Origin: RGIG7213 sp045540335
GTDB taxonomy: Bacteria; Bacillota; Clostridia; Oscillospirales; CAG-272
Assembly: GCA_045540335.1 (NCBI GenBank)
Contig: JAZQHC010000050.1
Location: forward strand, 1 to 16,581
Length of the DNA: 16,581 bases
Reading direction: 5' to 3'
The notes below the pieces were generated by a model that saw only the letters and a list, made by a program, of their open reading frames with translations, was not told the DNA's origin and did no database searches. A program made the translations under genes and the position numbers. Positions within the stretch are counted from its first letter, which is position 1. Each line of letters begins with the position of its first letter. Below are positions 1 through 5,236 of the stretch, piece after piece.

Positions 1-71
1 GAAGTGCGGAGACTCGAACTCCGTGCCTCCTGGTCCCAAACCAGGCGCTCTACCAGATGAGCTACACCTCG
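1..71 (-). tRNA. tRNA-Pro (anticodon TGG), 3' end cut by window edge
   Basis: Read on the minus strand from 71 downward, the sequence folds as a tRNA. The acceptor strand is CGAGGTG, the D stem GCTC/GAGC, and the anticodon stem CCTGG/CCAGG around loop TTTGGGA (anticodon TGG, proline). The T arm is CGGAG-TTCGAGT-CTCCG, followed by CACTTC. The last acceptor base (expected G72, giving the C1-G72 pair usual for bacterial tRNA-Pro) and the discriminator lie left of base 1. All stems pair, so this copy should be functional, unlike the pieces at 232-851. Its body differs from theirs (GTAGCTC here, GTGGCGC there), so it is not a simple parent of those fragments. Confidence 0.93.
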
Positions 72-110
72 AAGGTGAAAAAACTTATGAAATTGTAGTT
101 CTCACAGAAC

Positions 111-154
111 TGGTCAAAATTGTGGTCAAACCACTTTTGCGGGGGTAGGTCAAA
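111..154. repeat. TGGTCAAA direct repeats next to tRNA-Pro
   Basis: TGGTCAAA occurs at 111-118 and 123-130 (12-base period), with a third AGGTCAAA at 147-154. The second copy lies in a small palindrome GTGGTCAAACCAC at 122-134. The pair sits 40 bases upstream of the 5' end of tRNA-Pro. The same paired motif with the same period recurs at 313-332 and 512-531. Evenly spaced direct repeats beside a tRNA resemble arm-type integrase binding sites, but this is inference. Confidence 0.6.
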
Positions 155-231
155 CGGCAAATGCTCGTTTTTCCTCCGTTTTTCTCGCGTTTCCTCGCTT
201 TTTTGAAGAGGGGATCAGGTAGCGACCTTTA

Positions 232-271
232 GCTCCCAAACGTCGCGCGCTACCAACTGCGCCACACCCCG
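232..271 (-). pseudogene. tRNA-Pro 5' half, copy 1
   Basis: From 271 downward the minus strand reads as the first 40 bases of a bacterial tRNA-Pro: acceptor CGGGGTG, D arm GCGC-AGTTGGTA-GCGC, and anticodon loop TTTGGGA at 240-234. After the loop the sequence departs. The 3' anticodon strand does not pair with CGACG, and no T arm or 3' acceptor strand (CACCCCG) follows. Instead the next bases contain GGTCGCTACC (227-218), complementary to its own D-arm region. It is therefore not a canonical tRNA. Confidence 0.8.
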
Positions 272-312
272 AAGTGTGAAAAATATTCGATTTTTAGGTC
301 AATTTCCGTAAG

Positions 313-332
313 TGGTCAAATCTGTGGTCAAA
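313..332. repeat. TGGTCAAA pair, second locus
   Basis: TGGTCAAA at 313-320 and 325-332 keeps the exact 12-base period of the pair at 111-130. It lies 42 bases upstream (on the minus strand) of tRNA-Pro half copy 1, so position as well as motif is conserved. A related AGGTCAAT lies at 296-303. Confidence 0.6.
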
Positions 333-435
333 ACATTTTGTAGGTGTTTTTTTGAAAAGGCAACCGCCCGAAAAAGTCAGTATTTACAAGGGGTTTCGAG
401 CATTTGAAAAATCAAGAAGCGAAAGCCGCCTGCAT

Positions 436-475
436 GCTCCCAAACTTCGCGCGCTACCAACTGCGCCACACCCCG
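436..475 (-). pseudogene. tRNA-Pro 5' half, copy 2
   Basis: The minus strand from 475 repeats the 40-base 5' half of copy 1 with one difference (CGAAG instead of CGACG before the loop). Anticodon loop TTTGGGA lies at 444-438. The match ends two bases after the loop (GC), and the following bases do not pair back as an anticodon stem and form no T arm. It is a broken or recombined tRNA-Pro gene. Confidence 0.8.
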
Positions 476-511
476 ATTTTTATTCGATTTTTCATTGTTT
501 TTGCGTAGAAG

Positions 512-531
512 TGGGACAAACTGTGGTCAAA
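512..531. repeat. TGGTCAAA pair, third locus (one degenerate)
   Basis: TGGGACAAA at 512 and TGGTCAAA at 524-531 keep the 12-base period of the other two loci. The pair lies upstream of tRNA-Pro half copy 2 on the minus strand. No such pair is seen upstream of copies 3 and 4. Confidence 0.5.
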
Positions 532-634
532 AGCAAAATCTACACTGTTTTGCATTTTCTTAAAGTGCCGAAAACCCGCATAAATAAAGGCGTTTTCGCA
601 CTTTTGATTTTTCGAAGCGGTGAGAGTTATGCTC

Positions 635-674
635 GCTCCCAAACTTCGCGCGCTAACAACTGCGCCACACCCCG
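635..674 (-). pseudogene. tRNA-Pro 5' half, copy 3
   Basis: The minus strand from 674 repeats the same 40 bases with one D-loop change (GTTGTTAG for GTTGGTAG). Anticodon loop TTTGGGA lies at 643-637. The match again stops at GGGAGC. No paired anticodon stem and no T arm follow. Its upstream flank (671-714) is shared with copy 4, not with copies 1 and 2. Confidence 0.8.
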
Positions 675-714
675 AAAGAAAATATTTAATTACACACAAT
701 CAGTTGTCCGCTTG
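671..714. repeat. 44-base direct repeat, first copy
   Basis: This stretch matches 848-891 at about 40 of 44 positions. It spans the 5' tip and upstream flank of tRNA-Pro half copy 3. Its -10-like element is weaker (TGTAAT on the minus strand) and the -35 region is degenerate compared with the second copy. Confidence 0.8.
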
Positions 715-786
715 CGCTTCCTGTTGCAACTACGGCTCTGTCTTCGTGCGCAGGCTTACTTGCCAATCGCCAAGTTACTGCCACTC

Positions 787-829
787 AAAACGGCTTACTT
801 CATCCGCCACAGGCGGCGTGCGCCGTTTT
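787..829. other. Two-tier hairpin interrupting tRNA-like copy 4
   Basis: AAAACGGC at 787-794 pairs with GCCGTTTT at 822-829. Inside, CCGCC (804-808) pairs with GGCGG (812-816) around ACA. On the plus strand the outer stem runs into TTTTT, like a terminator. On the minus strand it comes about 110 bases after the rnpB 3' end and begins where the tRNA-like sequence of copy 4 stops. It may be a terminator or a small inserted structured element. Confidence 0.5.
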
Positions 830-832
830 TCC

Positions 833-851
833 CCAACTGCGCTACATCCCG
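833..851 (-). pseudogene. tRNA-like 5' fragment, copy 4
   Basis: The minus strand from 851 reads CGGGATGTAGCGCAGTTGG, the acceptor and start of the D arm of a Pro/Met-like tRNA. It then runs into a GC-rich hairpin (829-787). Only about 19 bases are tRNA-like. A good promoter lies just upstream (866-895), so this fragment may be transcribed. Confidence 0.6.
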
Positions 852-891
852 AAAGAAAATATTTAATTATATGCAAGCAGTTGTCCGCTTG
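848..891. repeat. 44-base direct repeat, second copy
   Basis: This copy matches 671-714 at about 40 of 44 positions and covers the tip and promoter of tRNA-like copy 4. The duplication shows that tRNA 5' ends were copied together with their upstream regions. Confidence 0.8.
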
Positions 892-895
892 ACAA
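866..895 (-). promoter_or_regulatory. Promoter for tRNA-like copy 4
   Basis: On the minus strand TTGTCA (895-890) and TATAAT (871-866) are separated by 18 bases. The predicted start is about 8 bases before the tRNA-like 5' end at 851, which is a normal distance for a tRNA gene. Confidence 0.55.
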
Positions 896-936
896 CAAAA
901 TCGAGTGTGTTTGAGGGATTCATAAAATGTGTCTTG

Positions 937-1301
937 GGTTACTGCCTCTATAAGCCGGGTTCTGTCGTGGGCAATCATCTGTCTTGTTTTGGCGTTACCG
1001 CCAAATTCTGTGCCGCCTCGCTCTTAATTTACGGCCGGGGAAGCCGAGCATTTCTGCTGTTTGCGGGGCGTTGCTTCGGATAGGGTTTACATTTGCTTAT
1101 ACGTTACCGCAAAGCCGGTGAGCTCTTACCTCGCCTTTCCATCCTTACAACAACTTTCGTTATTGCGGTTTATTTCTGTTGCACTTTCCCGGAAGTCACC
1201 TTCGGCGGACGTTATCCGTTATCCTTCCCCTGTGAAGCCCGGACTTTCCTCACGATAATACCTTACGGCAACATACCGCGCGACTGCCCGAAGCAGTAAC
1301 C
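937..1301 (-). ncRNA. rnpB: RNase P RNA (catalytic RNA of tRNA 5' processing)
   Basis: This is the catalytic RNA of ribonuclease P, which trims the 5' leaders of tRNA precursors together with the RnpA protein. On the minus strand the highly conserved 5' core (GAGGAAAGTCCGGGC, about 1250-1236) and 3' core (ACCCGGCTTATAG, about 960-948) are both present. The ends are set by the P1 helix: GGTTACTGC at 1301-1293 pairs perfectly with GCAGTAACC at 945-937. The length of about 365 bases is normal. A strong promoter lies immediately upstream. No clear intrinsic terminator follows the 3' end, so processing or the hairpin at 787-829 may define it. It is transcribed toward the tRNA-Pro region. Short ORFs on the plus strand here are artefacts. 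Confidence 0.96.
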
Positions 1302-1306
1302 ATGTT

Positions 1307-1336
1307 ATTATACAACATTTACCCCCGTTTTGTCAA
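1307..1336 (-). promoter_or_regulatory. rnpB promoter
   Basis: On the minus strand consensus TTGACA (1336-1331) and TATAAT (1312-1307) are 18 bases apart. The expected start falls at about 1300, matching the first base of the P1 helix of RNase P RNA. Confidence 0.85.
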
Positions 1337-1380
1337 GTGAAAAATTTCTTTTATTAAACGGCGGGCGTTTTTTACGGCTA

Positions 1381-3600
1381 TTATTGCGTATTATTGACCT
1401 TTTTCATATCAAAAACGCATACTTTATCAACGATTGTTATGTTTCTGCCTTTAGAATACGCTTCAAATTCCATTTTATGAAACAACTCTTCTTTAATATA
1501 AGGTGACATAATTACGTTTTTTGCGCTTTGTATAGGGGTGAATTTCAATTTATCAAGTTGGTTATATTTTCCGTAGATAACAAGGCTGTTTCGTTTTCCG
1601 AATTCTTCATTTATGCTTAAATTTCCACATCCCGAAAAATACACAGCGCCGTTTATTTCTACGGTACAGCCTCTGTATTGCTTTATATAAAACGATGGCG
1701 TAATTGTGACGATATCATGCTTGAATGACTTTTGTGCGTTATACGTTTGACATTTTATGCCCAGAGAATCTGCAATTATACCTACCTTTTGTGAATATTT
1801 ATCATTTTCGGGATATAGCATATGCTTTATTTCAAATTTTTGGTCTATACCTTTTACCATATCTGCCTGATCTTCCCCGCAATGTGTAAGCACAAGTAAT
1901 TCCAAATTTGTTATACCTTTTTTGTTCAGAATTTCAAATACCTGCGTATGTGCGTTGCCGTATGTGCGCGAAATATCTACTACATATGCTGAATTACCTT
2001 GTACGGCACAAAGCACTTCCCCGTCGGGGCAGGCGTATATTATTTCACTTCGTGTGCGGTTGTTTGCAAAATATCCTGCCGAAAATACAGAATAAATAAC
2101 TACTGCAAGGGCACACAACACCGCGTAGGTGCGTTTTTTGGTAATGCCAAGCAATATAAGCAAAAGTAAAGCCCCTGCAAACAAAGCAAATATTGCGTTT
2201 GTAAATGGAAATTCAAACGAAACGGTAAAATTCAGATTTTCCGAAAAGAATTGCACTATATCTACGCATAATGATGCCGCGGTATCACATACTTGCCCAA
2301 AAAGACGGCCAAGCGCTTCAATTCTGCAAAAGGCGACCATAAACGGTGCGGCGTACAGAATGATACTGACCAACGGTGAAATTATAAGCGTTACAACCGG
2401 GCTTAACAGTGACATATTGCCAAAGCTATACGCAACGACGGGAATTGTAAATATTACCGCAGGTACAGACATTACAAACGAGGAAACAACGTATCCGAGT
2501 GCTTTTTGCAATACTTTTGACTGTATTTTGTTTATATACGGTTTTAACGCGTTGTCTGTCGGCACGCCGAACAAAACGATACCCAGTGTTGCCAAAAAAG
2601 ACAGTTGAAGTGAAATATCGAACAAGGCAAACGGCTGAAAAAGTAAAATTAAGTACAAAGAGGCGAAAAGCGAGGTTACAGAATCGTTTTTGGCACGGAA
2701 TATACCCGAAGAATTTGAAAAAACATACATCAAAGCGGCACGGAGTACGGAAAAACCGCACCCCGTAAGCACGGTATAAAACGAAGCGGCAAATAAAAGT
2801 ATAGCGCAACGAAGCTTTTTACTGTTGATAAACGTGTTGCACGTGTATCCGAGAAGCGCCAGTGCAATTACAATATGCATACCGCTTACTGCGATAACGT
2901 GCGAAACGCCGGAACGCGAGAATGCGCTTTTAACAGAATCGGGTATATCTTCTCTGTTTCCGAGAAAAATGCCCGATATAAGCCCCGCGTTTGATTGACA
3001 GTATTTATAAACAACGCTTTTACAAAATGAATTCAAGCGGTTGCCCATTTCGAATATACCGCCCGCGCGTGTATATTGCATGGTTATTTCCGTAGCTTGT
3101 GCCGAAAACGAAATATTATTGCCTGCATTGTAAGCATCTTTTGATACAGTAAGGTTTATATCACCGGTGAACACTTCGTACTTTTCGGGCAGATATACAC
3201 CGTACAACAAGCCGTAATAAGAACACGGCTTGCCGTTGATTTCAGTTATTTTTACGCAGTTTTCCCGCAAAGGTACGGCGTAAGCTGATACTGTTACGGT
3301 GCTGTTTTCGTATTGCTTTAAAAACGCGTGCTTTAAATCCGAATTGACCGCGCCGGCTATTATCAATAACGACGACATTATGCAAAGCAATGCGTATATC
3401 AAGTGCGAATCAACGCCGAAAAAGCCGTTGTTCGATTTGCATCGGCAAAGCAAAAACACCGCCGCACCCAAACAGACGACAAGCAAGGAAATTTTACCGT
3501 ATATCGGCAAGAAATATGAAATTAAAAGGGCAAGCGTTGCTGCGAAAACACAGAAAACAAACGGCCTGCCCTTAAATAATTGTAGTGATAGTATATTCAT
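1381..3600 (-). CDS. comEC: ComEC/Rec2-family DNA uptake channel with degenerate lactamase-like domain
   Basis: ComEC forms the inner-membrane channel that passes single-stranded DNA into the cell during transformation. The 739-residue protein has the family layout. N-terminal membrane segments (about 15-50) come first, then a soluble OB-like region (about 60-190). The multi-spanning Competence domain (about 205-510) carries LGNRE and the hallmark AVSGMHI near 237-243. A soluble C-terminal domain (about 518-739) sits where the metallo-beta-lactamase-like nuclease normally lies. There the HxHxDH motif reads HCGEDQ (573-578), the usual GD reads SGCG (Cys658), and the expected DVGQGD and HHGS motifs are not found, so nuclease activity is doubtful. 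It has its own promoter 88 bases after malQ and a weak ribosome site (GGA). No comEA is adjacent. Channel identity is secure; activity is not. Confidence 0.9.
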   Translation of the reverse strand: MNILSLQLFKGRPFVFCVFAATLALLISYFLPIYGKISLLVVCLGAAVFLLCRCKSNNGFFGVDSHLIYALLCIMSSLLIIAGAVNSDLKHAFLKQYENSTVTVSAYAVPLRENCVKITEINGKPCSYYGLLYGVYLPEKYEVFTGDINLTVSKDAYNAGNNISFSAQATEITMQYTRAGGIFEMGNRLNSFCKSVVYKYCQSNAGLISGIFLGNREDIPDSVKSAFSRSGVSHVIAVSGMHIVIALALLGYTCNTFINSKKLRCAILLFAASFYTVLTGCGFSVLRAALMYVFSNSSGIFRAKNDSVTSLFASLYLILLFQPFALFDISLQLSFLATLGIVLFGVPTDNALKPYINKIQSKVLQKALGYVVSSFVMSVPAVIFTIPVVAYSFGNMSLLSPVVTLIISPLVSIILYAAPFMVAFCRIEALGRLFGQVCDTAASLCVDIVQFFSENLNFTVSFEFPFTNAIFALFAGALLLLILLGITKKRTYAVLCALAVVIYSVFSAGYFANNRTRSEIIYACPDGEVLCAVQGNSAYVVDISRTYGNAHTQVFEILNKKGITNLELLVLTHCGEDQADMVKGIDQKFEIKHMLYPENDKYSQKVGIIADSLGIKCQTYNAQKSFKHDIVTITPSFYIKQYRGCTVEINGAVYFSGCGNLSINEEFGKRNSLVIYGKYNQLDKLKFTPIQSAKNVIMSPYIKEELFHKMEFEAYSKGRNITIVDKVCVFDMKKVNNTQ

Positions 3601-3629
3601 GATTTTTCCGACATTGTTTGTTATGTCGA

Positions 3630-3659
3630 ATTATACCATTTTATGGATAATCTTGTCAA
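3630..3659 (-). promoter_or_regulatory. comEC promoter
   Basis: On the minus strand TTGACA (3659-3654) and TATAAT (3635-3630) are 18 bases apart, near consensus. The predicted start is about 22 bases before the ATG. It lies between malQ and comEC, so comEC can be expressed independently of the upstream genes. Confidence 0.8.
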
Positions 3660-3688
3660 GTATCGGAATGAATAACAATGAAAAAATA

Positions 3689-5194
3689 TTAGTTTCTTTT
3701 ATAAAGATCGTTTATTTTTCTAAAGTATTCCGCATCAATGTGCGAAAGTTGGTCTGTTGTAAACCTTGGGCACCAGTTTCCTTCGGGAACGCCGGGTGTA
3801 TTCATTCTTGTATCCGTGCCGAAGCCGCACATATCCTGAAGGGGGATAACTGCAAGGTATGCGTTTGTGCGCCATACGGTTTCAATAAGCTTTCTGCAAG
3901 ATGGCGAAGCAAAGCCGCCGATGCCCCAATCGCCGTTAAAGCCGCAATAATCAAGCGCGTATTCTCTTGTTTCTTCATCTGAATTGTAAAGCCAGCCAAG
4001 AAGCGTATCGTTATCGTGCGTGCCCGTATATGCAATGCAGTTTTCGGGGTAGTTGTGCGGTAAATGTGAATTATCCTCGCCGCCGAAGCCGAATTGGATA
4101 ACCCTCATCCCTGCGAAGCCCGTGCCTTTCAACAGGCGTTCAACGTCTTCACCGAATTCACCAAGGTCCTCAGCAATTATAGACGGGGCTTCGATTTCCT
4201 TATTCAATGCGCGGAACAGCTTCATACCGGGGCCCTTTTTCCAAACGCCGTTGCGTGCGGTTTCTTCACCCGCTTTTACTGCCCAGAAGGATGCAATACC
4301 CCTGAAGTGGTCTATTCTTAACGTGTCGTAAAGGCTTAAGCTGTGCTTTATGCGGCGAACCCACCATGCAAAATCATCCTCTTGCATCTTTTTCCAATCG
4401 AATAAGGGGTTGCCCCAAAGCTGGCCGTCTTCTGAAAAATAATCCGGCGGAACGCCTGCAACCATGCGCGGCAAAAGGGTATTTTCGTCTATTAAAAACA
4501 GATTTGTATGTGCCCAAACGTCGGCAGAATCCTGCCCTACGTATATAGGCATATCACCGATTATTTCTACGCCCTCTGCGTTGACCTTCTTTTTAAGGTC
4601 TGCCCATTGGCGCAGGAAAACGTATTGGCAAAAGCCGTAAAACCCTATTTCCTCTTTAAATTCGTTTTTATGGCGTATAGCCGACGAATAATGTGCGTAT
4701 TCGCTATCCCATTCGAAAAAGGGCTTTTCTTCAAAACGCGCCTTTAAAGCTTTGAAGAACGCGTAGTTGAAGAATTCTTCATTTTTAAGAAGCTTTGTTG
4801 CTTCTTTTTTGTATTCGGGGGTGATGTTTGCGTAGGCGGTTTTCATCAGCTTTTCTTTTGAACGCTTTGCAAAATCGTAATCCGTTACGTAAGCAGAACC
4901 GTGATAAATACATTCTGCTACGTCTTCTTCTGTAACGAGGCCGTCTTCAAGCAATGCCAACGGGTCGATATAAAGCTCGTTTCCCGAAAACGCCCCGTCT
5001 GACGAGTAGGGGCTGTTACCCACACCGATAGCGTTTAAGGGAAGTATCTGCCATTGGGAAAAGCCCATAGATTTTATCAATTTTGCAAATTTTACTGCTT
5101 CGCTTCCGAAAACGCCGATTCCAAACGGGGAAGGAAGTGAAGAAATGTTAAGCAAAACGCCGCTTTTTCTTTCTTTTTTCATTTTTACAACCAT
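3689..5194 (-). CDS. malQ: 4-alpha-glucanotransferase (amylomaltase)
   Basis: This cytoplasmic GH77 enzyme transfers maltooligosaccharide units between alpha-1,4-glucans and releases glucose, in maltodextrin and glycogen turnover. The 501-residue length is normal. The N-terminal SGVLL and SPFGIG and the NSPYSS segment are typical. Catalytic residues can be placed: nucleophile Asp295 in RIDHFRG, acid/base Glu342 in AEDLG, and transition-state stabiliser Asp394 in THDNDT. The ATG at 5194 is chosen for a weak AGAAAG site; Met5 is an alternative start. The gene follows the large surface-protein gene by 42 bases with no terminator or promoter seen between, so the two probably share a transcript. 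No other glycogen or maltose genes are in the window. Confidence 0.96.
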   Translation of the reverse strand: MVVKMKKERKSGVLLNISSLPSPFGIGVFGSEAVKFAKLIKSMGFSQWQILPLNAIGVGNSPYSSDGAFSGNELYIDPLALLEDGLVTEEDVAECIYHGSAYVTDYDFAKRSKEKLMKTAYANITPEYKKEATKLLKNEEFFNYAFFKALKARFEEKPFFEWDSEYAHYSSAIRHKNEFKEEIGFYGFCQYVFLRQWADLKKKVNAEGVEIIGDMPIYVGQDSADVWAHTNLFLIDENTLLPRMVAGVPPDYFSEDGQLWGNPLFDWKKMQEDDFAWWVRRIKHSLSLYDTLRIDHFRGIASFWAVKAGEETARNGVWKKGPGMKLFRALNKEIEAPSIIAEDLGEFGEDVERLLKGTGFAGMRVIQFGFGGEDNSHLPHNYPENCIAYTGTHDNDTLLGWLYNSDEETREYALDYCGFNGDWGIGGFASPSCRKLIETVWRTNAYLAVIPLQDMCGFGTDTRMNTPGVPEGNWCPRFTTDQLSHIDAEYFRKINDLYKRN

Positions 5195-5236
5195 TATTCT
5201 TTCTGTTTATATTTAACCCATGTTGATTTTTTGGGG

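Noticed and set aside
232..475. Functional tRNA-Pro genes, possibly with introns
   Set aside because: No paired anticodon stem, T arm or CACCCCG acceptor strand is found downstream of any copy, and the intervals are too short for a group I intron.
107..680. CRISPR-like array (40-base repeats about 200 bases apart)
   Set aside because: Repeats are tRNA 5' halves, spacing is near 200 bases and flanks differ in size. No cas genes are present.
352..1083. A 243-codon open frame on the plus strand
   Set aside because: It runs through two tRNA-Pro halves, the 44-base repeats and the conserved 3' part of RNase P RNA on the other strand. It has no ribosome site or recognisable domain.
1061..1299. 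Two overlapping plus-strand open frames of 65-68 codons
   Set aside because: They lie inside the rnpB gene and encode the antisense of its conserved core.
1340..1365. Terminator after comEC (AAACG/CGTTT with T run on the plus strand)
   Set aside because: The stem is only five pairs, and the T run follows it on the plus strand, opposite to comEC.
2129..2608. A 159-codon plus-strand open frame and similar frames opposite comEC, malQ and the surface protein
   Set aside because: They are shadows of well-supported minus-strand genes, with no ribosome sites or domain signals.
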